Part shown: positions 34,398-43,365 of the stretch, piece after piece
Numbering within the stretch: the stretch's first letter is position 1
Layout of the letters: every line of letters begins with the position of its first letter
NCBI GenBank assembly: GCA_963682005.1
Contig: OY820914.1
Span: forward strand, 682,001-746,000
Length of the DNA: 64,000 bases
From: CAIYUC01 sp963682005
GTDB lineage: Bacteria; Bacteroidota; Bacteroidia; Bacteroidales; FEN-979
Direction of reading: 5' to 3'
Program-made: the position numbers and the translations under genes
Notes under the pieces: generated by a model
Database searches by the model: none
Told to the model about the DNA's origin: nothing
The model's input: only the letters and a program-made list of their open reading frames with translations

Positions 34398-36452
34398 ATG
34401 AAAAAAATCTATTCTCTATTCGCCATCTTCTTACTTCCTATTTTGACACTGGCACAGGGTAACGGCACGACTGAACCCTGGAAACTCGGCCATTGGCTTT
34501 CTCCTGAAGAAATGCTACGCAAAGGAGAGGTCGGGAAGAATTTTGTCGAAACCACACCTCCTGACGGACCCATCCGGAATGTAGCAGAATTCGACCGGAT
34601 GCAGGGTGCTCTTGTCCGGTATCCCTTTGGAATACCCATTGCGCTGATCAAGGAGATGGCCGAAAATATTATGGTGACCACGATCGTCCTGAATTCAAGT
34701 CAGCAGAACACAGTCACCCAGCAATACCAGAATGCAGGAGTGAACCTGGCGAATTGCAATTTTCTTCTTGCTCCCACCGATTCATACTGGACCAGGGATT
34801 ACGGTCCATGGTTCGAATCCGACAGCCTGAATAATATCGGGATCATCGATTTCCCATACAACCGTCCACGACCCAATGATGATGAAATTCCGAAACGGGT
34901 TGCGGAAATGCTCAATATCCCCTGGTTCGGGATGAACGTCATCCACACCGGAGGCAACTATATGACCGAAGGGATGGGAATGTCCTCTTCCACAGACCTG
35001 GTCTGGACGGAAAATCCGTCGCAGACCCATGACCAGGTTGCCCAGAAGGTGCATGATTACCTGGGTATCGACAATTACATGGTAGAACCTGATCCGAATG
35101 GAACCTACATCGATCACATCGACTGCTGGGGGAAATTCCTCGGGCCCGACAAGATCCTCATCCGGAAGGTTCCTTCTTCACACCCGCAGTACGACGAGAT
35201 CGAAGCCACGGCTGCATTTTATGCTTCCCAGAACTGTTCATACGGGTATCCATACCACGTTTTCAGGGTAATGACCCCACAGGACCAGCCTTATACAAAT
35301 TCGATCATCCTCAACAACAAGGCACTTGTCCCGATCATGAATTCAGCTTATGACGACAGTGCGCTATTGGTTTACCAGGCGGCCATGCCGGGCTATGAAG
35401 TCCTCGGATTCATCGGAAATCCTTCCACTCCCTGGGAATCAACTGATGCATTGCACTGCAGGGTAATGGGACTAGCCGACATCGGTCAGCTATACATAAA
35501 GCATATTCCGATTTCGGGGAACCAGCCTGCAGAATATGATTATCCCTTATCCGCCGATATCATCGCCTGCAGCGATTCAGCGATATACAACGATTCTGTG
35601 CTTTTATATTATAAAGTCAACAACGGTCCGTATATCGCTAAAGTGATGACCGACACACCAGGGACTCATTATACCTCCCTGATCCCAAAACAGCCCGGCG
35701 GCAGTGTCGTAAAGTATTACCTTTATGCAGCCGATCATTCCGGAAGACATACGACACAACCCATCATGGGTTCCGCCGATCCGTTCACATTCAACACGGT
35801 CAATACCGATATCACTTCAATTCCTGACACACTCTGGTACCATACCTACCAGGAATGCATTGAGGGTAAAGTGACCATGCTTCACAATTTTACCACTGCG
35901 GGCATAAATCTGAATTCCCTCGAAGAAACCGGGATACCGGTTGGCGGCGGATGTATGTGGTATGTAGATCCATTGCCTGTCACCTCTTTCCCCCATATGC
36001 TCAATGCCGGAGATTCATTACCGGTAAGGGTGAAATTTACGTTCCCGACGGATTACTCAATTCCGGGTTATGTCCTCGATACGATGCATTACGAAACGGA
36101 GATAGGCTCCCACGGGGTCATCCTTCTCATCAATGACAGCCTTCTGACCGCCATCAGGGATGCTCATGTCCGGCAAGGGGAGATATCGCTGATCAATTAT
36201 CCCAATCCATTCACAAGCAGCACCTCGATCCGGTTTTCACTGGATCAGCAAAGTGCTGTAAGCCTGGAAATATTTGATGTCCGGGGTAATCACATCAAAT
36301 CACTGGTGAACGGTGAATTTGAAGCAGGGGTCTATTCCTTTGAATGGAATGGTTCCGACGGTTACGATGCAAACGTTCCTTCAGGAGTTTATTTTTACCG
36401 CCTCCTATCGAACGGGAACTCCGTCACAAAGCGGATGACGCTGATCAGATAG
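34398..36452 (+). CDS. Secreted peptidylarginine-deiminase-like enzyme with T9SS sorting domain
   Basis: ATG 34398 begins a clear signal peptide (about 1-20, LTLAQ); 684 residues. The guanidino-group-modifying fold is intact: WTRDYGPW (Asp134), HTGGN (183-187), HID (His240, Asp242), Asn301 and ALHCRVMG (Cys354). YNRPRPN supplies Arg156 and Arg158. From memory, Porphyromonas PPAD uses Asp130, Arg152, Arg154, His236, Asp238, Asn297 and Cys351, a near-constant offset. An Ig-like region (about 380-590) and a type A sorting domain (about 600-684, NYPNPFTSSTSI to the terminal KRMTLIR) follow, the PPAD order. Agmatine deiminase activity is the alternative. Confidence 0.85.
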   Translation: MKKIYSLFAIFLLPILTLAQGNGTTEPWKLGHWLSPEEMLRKGEVGKNFVETTPPDGPIRNVAEFDRMQGALVRYPFGIPIALIKEMAENIMVTTIVLNSSQQNTVTQQYQNAGVNLANCNFLLAPTDSYWTRDYGPWFESDSLNNIGIIDFPYNRPRPNDDEIPKRVAEMLNIPWFGMNVIHTGGNYMTEGMGMSSSTDLVWTENPSQTHDQVAQKVHDYLGIDNYMVEPDPNGTYIDHIDCWGKFLGPDKILIRKVPSSHPQYDEIEATAAFYASQNCSYGYPYHVFRVMTPQDQPYTNSIILNNKALVPIMNSAYDDSALLVYQAAMPGYEVLGFIGNPSTPWESTDALHCRVMGLADIGQLYIKHIPISGNQPAEYDYPLSADIIACSDSAIYNDSVLLYYKVNNGPYIAKVMTDTPGTHYTSLIPKQPGGSVVKYYLYAADHSGRHTTQPIMGSADPFTFNTVNTDITSIPDTLWYHTYQECIEGKVTMLHNFTTAGINLNSLEETGIPVGGGCMWYVDPLPVTSFPHMLNAGDSLPVRVKFTFPTDYSIPGYVLDTMHYETEIGSHGVILLINDSLLTAIRDAHVRQGEISLINYPNPFTSSTSIRFSLDQQSAVSLEIFDVRGNHIKSLVNGEFEAGVYSFEWNGSDGYDANVPSGVYFYRLLSNGNSVTKRMTLIR

Positions 36453-37962
36453 TCCGTTTTTCAGGCCGCATCTGCGGGAAGAAAAGCACTTCCTGGATGG
36501 AAGCAGAATTGGTCATGATCATGGAAAGCCGGTCGATCCCAATGCCAAGACCTGCGGTCGGAGGCATGCCGAATTCAAGGGCCCGGAGGAAATCCTCGTC
36601 CAGTACCATTGACTCCGTATCACCCCTTTTTCCAAGCTCAAGCTGCGCTTCAAACCGCTGACGCTGATCGATGGGATCATTCAGTTCCGAGAAAGCGTTG
36701 CATATTTCTTTGCCGTTGCAGATGGCTTCAAAGCGTTCGACAAGGCCTTCCTTGCTGCGGTGTTTCTTCGCCAGGGGCGACATTTCAACCGGGTAATCCG
36801 TGATAAAGGTCGGCTGGACCAGGTTCGGCTCGCATGTTTCTCCAAAGATCTGGTCGATGAGCTTACCCTTTCCCATTGTCGGATCGATAGGCACTTGAAG
36901 ATTTTTGGCAATGACAACCAGCTCCTCCTCTGTTTTATGGCTTATATCTATACCGGTAAAATGTTGTATCACTTCATACATGGTAAACCGTTTCCAGGGC
37001 CGTTTGAAGTCGATGATCTTATCACCATACTGAACTTCCGTTTTCCCGTGCAGGGCCAGTGCGATCTTTTCCACCATCTCTTCCACGAGGTTCATCATCC
37101 ACTCGTAATCCTTGTAGGCTACATAAAGCTCCATCTGGGTGAACTCAGGATTATGGAACCGGTCCATTCCTTCGTTCCGGAAATCTTTCGAAAATTCATA
37201 AACGCCATCATACCCCCCGACGATCAGCCGCTTCAGGTAAAGCTCATTGGCGATCCGGAGATATAAGGTGGTGTCGAGGGTATTGTGATATGTAGTGAAG
37301 GGCCTGGCTGCAGCTCCGCCGTACAGAGGCTGAAGAACCGGTGTTTCCACTTCCAGGAATTTCTGGTCGTTCAGGTAGGAGCGCATCGTGTTGACCAGCA
37401 CCGACCGTTTAATGAAAATATCCCTGACTTCAGGATTTACGATCAGGTCTACATACCGCTGGCGAAAACGCTGCTCGGGATCGGTAAAGGCATCAAAGAC
37501 CACGTCGGATTTCTCTTTCACGATCGGCAGGGGCCGCAATGATTTGCAGAGAACCTTGAGCGATTTCACATGAATGGTGATCTCCCCCATCTGTGTGATA
37601 AAAACAAAACCGGTCAAACCGATGATATCCCCAATGTCAAGCAGCCGCTTGAATACGGTATTGTATAGTGTTTTATCTTCTCCGGGGCAAAGTTCGTCGC
37701 GTTTCATGTAAAGCTGGATCCTGCCTGTAGAATCCTGAATCTCCACAAAGGAGGCTGCACCCATGATGCGCCGGCTCATGATCCGGCCGGCAATGCTGAC
37801 CTCCTGGTACAGGGTGTTGTCACCCGGGAAATTGGCCTTTATCTCAGAAGTTGTGACATTCACCAAAAATCCTTCGGCAGGATAAGGGTCAATGCCAAGG
37901 TTGATCATTTCATTCAGGGAATTGCGGCGGATAACTTCCTGTTCGCTTAATTCTTGTCGCAT
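36445..37962 (-). CDS. lysS: Lysyl-tRNA synthetase, class II
   Basis: A 505-residue protein with an N-terminal OB-fold anticodon-binding domain (about 55-150). The class II core has motif 1 (RQRYVDLIVNPEVRD), motif 2 (FRNEGMDRFHNPEFTQME) and motif 3 (GLGIGIDRLSM) near the C terminus. It charges tRNA-Lys. The 3' end overlaps the convergent deiminase gene by 8 bp. Confidence 0.97.
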   Translation of the reverse strand: MRQELSEQEVIRRNSLNEMINLGIDPYPAEGFLVNVTTSEIKANFPGDNTLYQEVSIAGRIMSRRIMGAASFVEIQDSTGRIQLYMKRDELCPGEDKTLYNTVFKRLLDIGDIIGLTGFVFITQMGEITIHVKSLKVLCKSLRPLPIVKEKSDVVFDAFTDPEQRFRQRYVDLIVNPEVRDIFIKRSVLVNTMRSYLNDQKFLEVETPVLQPLYGGAAARPFTTYHNTLDTTLYLRIANELYLKRLIVGGYDGVYEFSKDFRNEGMDRFHNPEFTQMELYVAYKDYEWMMNLVEEMVEKIALALHGKTEVQYGDKIIDFKRPWKRFTMYEVIQHFTGIDISHKTEEELVVIAKNLQVPIDPTMGKGKLIDQIFGETCEPNLVQPTFITDYPVEMSPLAKKHRSKEGLVERFEAICNGKEICNAFSELNDPIDQRQRFEAQLELGKRGDTESMVLDEDFLRALEFGMPPTAGLGIGIDRLSMIMTNSASIQEVLFFPQMRPEKRTI

Positions 37963-38007
37963 CTGGTCAGTTTTTGCCGCAAAGATAACGAAAAGATTTG
38001 GTTGGCT

Positions 38008-38733
38008 TCAGGCCAGAACAGTATGAAGGACCTGGTGAGACCGGAGTCCGGCAAAACCGCTGAGGTGAAGACGGTAATATTCAATGAGCTTTTCAACCAG
38101 GAGATTCCGCTCTTCCACAGGGAATTTAAGATGCGACTGCTCTTCGGATGAACATTCAGCAAGCCTGAAGAAAATTGCGCTCAGCGATGGCTCCATGAAA
38201 TACCCGTTTATCAGGATATCATGCTGGAATACCCCGTCTTTCAGGTTGAAGACCGTGTCGTTCTCTGAATAGTTCAGTTGTGGCATGAACCCGAGGAAGG
38301 CTGTAAGGTGAATAGCAAACCACAGGTGAAAATAGGTGACCGGTTCAACGCATTTGTCAAGATATATGCAGGAATCCAGGATAAAAACAAAAAGGCCGGG
38401 GTTCGGTTCTTCCTCCCTGACTGATTTGTACAGGAGTTCATTCATGAACAGGGCGATCGAGCTTTTCCGGATATCGAAAGGCAGAGAACCATATGGATAC
38501 CCTGTCTGGACTTCCCTGATCGAATGAAGCGACGCTTTCTCCTTGTGCGAAACAACGAGGTCAAGAATGTTAAGGTGCTGAAAAAGTCCTGGTTTCGTTT
38601 TTGATCCCTGCTTGCGGATCCCCCTGACAAGGTATGACTGAAGCCCGAAATGCTCCGTATAGATCTTTACGATCAGGCTTGTTTCCGAATACTTTACAGA
38701 ATGAAGAACAATTCCTCTGGTCTGTTGAAGCAT
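38008..38733 (-). CDS. recO: DNA repair protein RecO
   Basis: ATG 38733 is preferred to a TTG one codon upstream. The protein has about 241 residues. The N-terminal OB-fold reads GIVLHSVKYSETSLIVKIYTE; the helical C-terminal domain lacks an obvious four-Cys zinc site, as is usual in this phylum. RecO anneals ssDNA and loads RecA with RecR. The start overlaps the porZ stop as TGATG, so translation is coupled to porZ. Confidence 0.93.
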   Translation of the reverse strand: MLQQTRGIVLHSVKYSETSLIVKIYTEHFGLQSYLVRGIRKQGSKTKPGLFQHLNILDLVVSHKEKASLHSIREVQTGYPYGSLPFDIRKSSIALFMNELLYKSVREEEPNPGLFVFILDSCIYLDKCVEPVTYFHLWFAIHLTAFLGFMPQLNYSENDTVFNLKDGVFQHDILINGYFMEPSLSAIFFRLAECSSEEQSHLKFPVEERNLLVEKLIEYYRLHLSGFAGLRSHQVLHTVLA

Positions 38734-41072
38734 CAATGAATGATAAGGATTTTTGTCACGACTTTTTCAGTTCCGGTGGCAGTGCTTGCAAAAACAAGGT
38801 AAACACCAGTCCGCGCTTTTTTCCCATCGAAATTCTTTCCGTCCCAGATCGCTTGTCCACCTTCAGCAATGGTTGAATAGACCAATGTGCCATTGACATC
38901 TGTTATTTTTACTGTAGCATTTGCGACAAGACCCTTGATGGCAATCCATCCTGAATAACTCTCATTGACAGGATTCGGGAATGCATAAACATTTTCATTG
39001 GTGGAGCCGGGCGTTGTTGCGGTTCCCCTGTATGAGAGAACTCCTTTATCCGTCCCGATGAAAACTTCCCCGGTCTTATTTATTGCAAGGCTGGTAATGC
39101 GGTTCGAAAAAAGCGGACTGTTATCTTCAGTGAAATGATTCAGCTCTTTTGTTCCGTCAGGTGAGAACTGAAATACTCCTCCTCTGTCGGTGCCGATCCA
39201 TTTATTATTCCCGCCATCCACTGCGATGGCTGTCACCGTTTCATTTTCAAGGAGGTACTGCGTATAGGTTCCCTGTTGAACGAGGATCTGCTGGGCTTCG
39301 TCTCCGCCCTGGGCAAAAATATTTTCCGGTGCATAAAAAACACCGATCCCTTTTTCAGTACCCACCCAAATTTCACCGTCAAGATCTTCAGCAATGGCGA
39401 AAACATTATTTCCCGGTATGCTTCCATAACCAGCGGAGGAATTCAGCTTTCTCATTTTGTCATCGCTTGGGTCATCCGGAGTATCGTTGTCGCTGAAAAC
39501 CAGGATTGAATTCGGATTCATGTTTTCATAGCGCATCAGGATCCATTTCTGGTCATTCCGGTCGATCAGCAGCTGTCCGAGATCACTTTCATTATTGATC
39601 GTGATGTTGTATCCTGTCCAGTTGCTTCCGCTTTTCCTGGAAAGACAATTATTCGTATGAGTGCATACGGCCCAAAGATTTCCGGCTTTGTCAAAGGCGA
39701 TCCCTCCCACCCTGACATCACCGGTGTCGGTCGTCGCTGAATGATGATAGAGTTTACTGTTGCCTTGTGTGTACCTGTTTACAAATACACCATTGTAAAA
39801 TTCAGTCACGCCTTTACCCCATGATCCGGCATAAATGCGCTTGGGGTCCAGGGGATCGACGGCAACGGTCACATAGTCATTGATGGAAAATAACGGCTGG
39901 TTATTCCCTCCGTAAATATTGCTCCAGTTTTCAATATCGAAATGATAGATCTGTGCGCCATAAAACAGGGGAACGAATGAATTGTCCCTGCCACCGGGTA
40001 CAATGTAAAGATCATCCCCGTTGGTTGTCATCCAGAATGCCTGCGCAGAAATTGGTCCGCTGAGGTTGAAGTGATTATAAGAATTTGAACTCATGATAAT
40101 GGAGATCAGCCCTGAATATGTGTCGCCAACCCACATTAACTGGTCCTTATCCACAATGGCATCAAGCGGGAATGTAGTTCCCGGATAGTATTGGTAAACC
40201 CCGTATTTGAGATTGAACTGGGGATCATAGCTTTCAACAAAATAATTATATGCAATACACAGATAATCATACGTTGATTCAATGTTCTGAACCGGCTGGT
40301 CGACATGAGGGGACCATTTGCTCCACTGCCTGCCGGAATAGCGGAATAGCGTGTCTGAAGTTGATGTGCTGTTATCTTTGCTGACGATCACTTGTCCTGA
40401 GAAAAAAGCGATGGCATTGTACCTGAAGTTGGTATCCATTCGCGGATCTTTGTGCCATACCGCATAATTGACAAGGTTAGGACTCAGGAACGATGCAACA
40501 TAAATGCCCTTTTCGGTTGCTGCAAACAAGGTGTCCTCATCATTTTTAACAAGACCCAGAACATTGATCTGATCACCGTTCTTCCCGATATAGTAAGTGT
40601 CGTGGATCTCCTCTTTATCAACATCCAGCACCACAATCCCGAAACCGCATGAAAGGTATGCGTAATCCCCGATAAAGCTCACCCGGTTAATGGTCTTGTT
40701 TCCAAGAATTGATTTTCTCTTTATATCCGATATATTGATGATGGTATTGTTCTTCAGGAGATCGATGTTTGCATTGCTATATGCGATCACCAGTGTCTGA
40801 TGGCTTTTGCTGTAACAAATCGTACTGATCCCGATATCGGATAAACCATTGATCTTGGTCAGGCGCTGAACGGAATTGTCCGCTTTGTCGACCGAGAATA
40901 CTGCATATGGCGTTGCACTGTAGATCTTGCCATCCCCTTCTGTCACAGAAATGACCTGGTTATAGGGAAGTTCATCCCTCCATTGTCCGATACCTACCTG
41001 TTGTGAGAAGGCAGCTCTCACGATAAATATGAATGCCAGGAAAAAGAAAGAGCGTTTAGTTATCAATATCAT
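38733..41072 (-). CDS. porZ: T9SS protein PorZ (two-propeller protein)
   Basis: A 779-residue protein with a signal peptide (about 1-23, AAFSQ), then WRDELPYNQVISVTEGDGKIY, the recognisable PorZ start. Two beta-propellers follow with two-component-regulator-propeller repeats such as IWVGTEKGIGVFY and VFIGTDKGVLSY. The C-terminal region (about 690-779) has NPVNESYSGWIAIKGL and ends in a type A sorting-like domain. PorZ is a surface part of the T9SS attachment complex that works with PorU in attaching anionic LPS to cargo. The length is close to the Porphyromonas protein. It is coupled to recO. Confidence 0.88.
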   Translation of the reverse strand: MILITKRSFFFLAFIFIVRAAFSQQVGIGQWRDELPYNQVISVTEGDGKIYSATPYAVFSVDKADNSVQRLTKINGLSDIGISTICYSKSHQTLVIAYSNANIDLLKNNTIINISDIKRKSILGNKTINRVSFIGDYAYLSCGFGIVVLDVDKEEIHDTYYIGKNGDQINVLGLVKNDEDTLFAATEKGIYVASFLSPNLVNYAVWHKDPRMDTNFRYNAIAFFSGQVIVSKDNSTSTSDTLFRYSGRQWSKWSPHVDQPVQNIESTYDYLCIAYNYFVESYDPQFNLKYGVYQYYPGTTFPLDAIVDKDQLMWVGDTYSGLISIIMSSNSYNHFNLSGPISAQAFWMTTNGDDLYIVPGGRDNSFVPLFYGAQIYHFDIENWSNIYGGNNQPLFSINDYVTVAVDPLDPKRIYAGSWGKGVTEFYNGVFVNRYTQGNSKLYHHSATTDTGDVRVGGIAFDKAGNLWAVCTHTNNCLSRKSGSNWTGYNITINNESDLGQLLIDRNDQKWILMRYENMNPNSILVFSDNDTPDDPSDDKMRKLNSSAGYGSIPGNNVFAIAEDLDGEIWVGTEKGIGVFYAPENIFAQGGDEAQQILVQQGTYTQYLLENETVTAIAVDGGNNKWIGTDRGGVFQFSPDGTKELNHFTEDNSPLFSNRITSLAINKTGEVFIGTDKGVLSYRGTATTPGSTNENVYAFPNPVNESYSGWIAIKGLVANATVKITDVNGTLVYSTIAEGGQAIWDGKNFDGKKARTGVYLVFASTATGTEKVVTKILIIH

Positions 41073-41146
41073 GTGAAGGGGAAATTAAAGATTAGCTTCA
41101 GTAATTTTAACTGATTTTCTCCCGTTTTATTGTAAAGGTAAGAGGA

Positions 41147-42445
41147 TTATTGAATCATTCCTGCACCGACCGTTTCAAAAGTTGATTCGTCGATAAGGAT
41201 CATGCTCCCGGTTATCCGGTTGACTGAATAAGGATCGAAGAAGACGGGTTTGGTTGTCCGGAGTGAAACACATGCGATATCATTCAATTTCACAATTTTC
41301 TCCGTGTAACCTTTATCAAGGGTGCTTATATTCAAAATATAATTTACCTTGTTAACAATACATTTGATCTCATTGGTCGTATGCTTGAGGATATACCTGT
41401 TCTTTTCCTGCAGGGGCCGCTGGTTCATCCAGCACAACATGACCTCGATTTCCGTGGATTCTGCGGGCAGGTCGTCCTCTTTGACAATCATATCACCCCT
41501 GCTGATATCGATATCATCCTTCAGCTCCAGCGTAACCGACATCGGGGGAAAGGCTTCTTCCACGGGGCCGTCATAACTATCAACGGCTGAAACTTCCGTT
41601 GAGATCCCTGAAGGTAATACGGTAACCTTGTCGCCTTTTTTAAACGTTCCTCCTGCAACTCTCCCTGCATACCCCCGGTAGTCGTGGAACTTATCCGATT
41701 CAGGCCGGACAACGAACTGAACGGGAAATCTTGCATGATCCATATCATGATCGTTCTCTACCGGTATCGTTTCAAGGACGTGAAGCAGCGTTCCATTGTC
41801 GTACCAGGTCATGGTTTTCGAAGGATCGACTACATTGTCTCCTTTCAGTGCACTGATTGGAATGAACCGGATATCTTTCTCCGGGAAGACGAGCGTGGAA
41901 AACTGCCTGAAGGTTGATCTTATCCGGTTGAAAACTTCCTGGCTGTAATCAACCAGGTCCATTTTGTTGATGCAAACAACAATATGTGGGATCTCCAGCA
42001 GTGAAGCAATATATGCGTGACGATGGGTTTGTTCGGTTACTCCGTTCCTGGCATCAATCAGAATGATGGCGGCATTGGCGGTTGACGCCCCGGTAACCAT
42101 ATTTCTTGTGTATTGAATATGACCGGGGGTATCCGCTATAATGAACTTCCGTTTAGGTGTTGCAAAATAACGATAGGCAACATCAATTGTGATCCCTTGC
42201 TCCCGTTCGGCTTTAAGCCCGTCCGTGAGCAGAGCAAGGTTTATGTGCTCGCTGCCCTTTTTCAGGCTGGCACGCCTGACGGCATCAAGCTGGTCTTCGA
42301 ATATTGATTTGCTGTCAAACAGCAACCGGCCGATAAGAGTGCTCTTCCCGTCATCCACACTACCTGCCGTGGTAAACCGCAAAAGCTCCATATCAAGATA
42401 GCTTTTACTTGAAAAAGGCTGTTTCTTATCAGCGTTCTCTGTCAT
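41147..42445 (-). CDS. cysN: Sulfate adenylyltransferase subunit 1
   Basis: The GTPase subunit of ATP sulfurylase. GSVDDGKSTLIGRLL is the P-loop, with DTPGH and NKMDLVD. The C-terminal elongation-factor-like barrels run to the end; there is no fused APS kinase. ATG 42445 is chosen (432 residues); another ATG at 42463 would add six residues encoded by the AATTCGTAATTC tract separating it from cysD. The enzyme makes APS from sulfate and ATP with CysD. Confidence 0.93.
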   Translation of the reverse strand: MTENADKKQPFSSKSYLDMELLRFTTAGSVDDGKSTLIGRLLFDSKSIFEDQLDAVRRASLKKGSEHINLALLTDGLKAEREQGITIDVAYRYFATPKRKFIIADTPGHIQYTRNMVTGASTANAAIILIDARNGVTEQTHRHAYIASLLEIPHIVVCINKMDLVDYSQEVFNRIRSTFRQFSTLVFPEKDIRFIPISALKGDNVVDPSKTMTWYDNGTLLHVLETIPVENDHDMDHARFPVQFVVRPESDKFHDYRGYAGRVAGGTFKKGDKVTVLPSGISTEVSAVDSYDGPVEEAFPPMSVTLELKDDIDISRGDMIVKEDDLPAESTEIEVMLCWMNQRPLQEKNRYILKHTTNEIKCIVNKVNYILNISTLDKGYTEKIVKLNDIACVSLRTTKPVFFDPYSVNRITGSMILIDESTFETVGAGMIQ

Positions 42446-42466
42446 TCGTAATTCGTAATTCATAAC
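42443..42466. repeat. AATTCGTAATTCGTAATTC tract between cysD and cysN
   Basis: A short tandem tract of the same kind as 4019-4056 and the arms at 52034-52183. It separates cysD from cysN and overlaps the possible 5' end of cysN. Confidence 0.75.
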
Positions 42467-43365
42467 TAAAAATACCCCTCCCTCTTCCTTTCCTCCATGG
42501 CAGCATCTGACCGTTTATCATCATACCTTCCGCCACGTTCGGTCACCCTTGTTGCAGCAATCTCCTGGATGATCTCTTCAACGGTATCCGCAGTTGATAA
42601 TGTAAGCCCTGTGCAGGAAATATCGCCCACTGTCCGGCACCTGACTTTTTTTCTTTCAATTCTTTCTGAATCCTTCATTTTCATGAAGGGAGCCGCTGCA
42701 AGCCAGACACCATCCCGGTAGAATGCATTTCGTTCGTGTGTGAAATAGATGCTAGGAAGCTTGATCCTTTCCATGAGGATATATTGCCAGACGTCCATCT
42801 CCGTCCAGTTACTGATGGGAAAAACGCGGAAATGCTCACCCTGCCTTTTTTTCCCGTTAAACATATTCCACAATTCCGGGCGCTGGTTTTTGGGATCCCA
42901 TTGGCCGAATTCGTCACGATGAGAAAAGAAACGTTCTTTCGCCCGGGCTTTTTCCTCATCACGCCGGCCGCCGCCAATGGCTGCATCGAACTTGAATTTC
43001 TCAATGGTATCGAGCAGGGTTACGGTCTGCAATACATTCCTGCTGGCGTTTACACCCTGTTCCTCAACCACACGGTTGTTATCAATCGATTCCTGAACAG
43101 ATCCAATAATCAGCCGGGCCGAAAACTCCTTGACCAGCTCGTCCCTGAAATCCAGGGTTTCCTGGAAATTGTGACCTGTATCGATGTGCAACAGCGGAAA
43201 AGGCAATGCAGCCGGCCAAAAGGCTTTACGTGCAAGGTGGACAAGGACGATTGAATCTTTCCCTCCGGAAAAAAGCAGTGCCGGCCGCTCAAACTGGGCC
43301 GCCACTTCCCTCATCACATAAATGGATTCAGCTTCTAACTCTCTGAGATGGGTTAATTTGAACAC
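42466..43365 (-). CDS. cysD: Sulfate adenylyltransferase subunit 2
   Basis: A 299-residue protein starting at GTG 43365, overlapping the preceding stop by one base (TAGTG). The N terminus FKLTHLRELEAESIYVMREV matches CysD, with no ATG available in frame. The PP-loop is FSGGKDSIV, followed by LLHIDTGHNFQET; the C-terminal end is EERKREGYF, the CysD hallmark. It forms ATP sulfurylase with CysN. Its position directly after a capsule kinase gene suggests sulfate activation for polysaccharide sulfation. Confidence 0.94.
   Translation of the reverse strand: MFKLTHLRELEAESIYVMREVAAQFERPALLFSGGKDSIVLVHLARKAFWPAALPFPLLHIDTGHNFQETLDFRDELVKEFSARLIIGSVQESIDNNRVVEEQGVNASRNVLQTVTLLDTIEKFKFDAAIGGGRRDEEKARAKERFFSHRDEFGQWDPKNQRPELWNMFNGKKRQGEHFRVFPISNWTEMDVWQYILMERIKLPSIYFTHERNAFYRDGVWLAAAPFMKMKDSERIERKKVRCRTVGDISCTGLTLSTADTVEEIIQEIAATRVTERGGRYDDKRSDAAMEERKREGYF

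Noticed and set aside
34398..36452. Calling the deiminase simply an agmatine deiminase
   Set aside because: The signal peptide, Ig-like region, sorting domain and the Arg pair argue for an extracellular peptide substrate, although agmatine remains possible.
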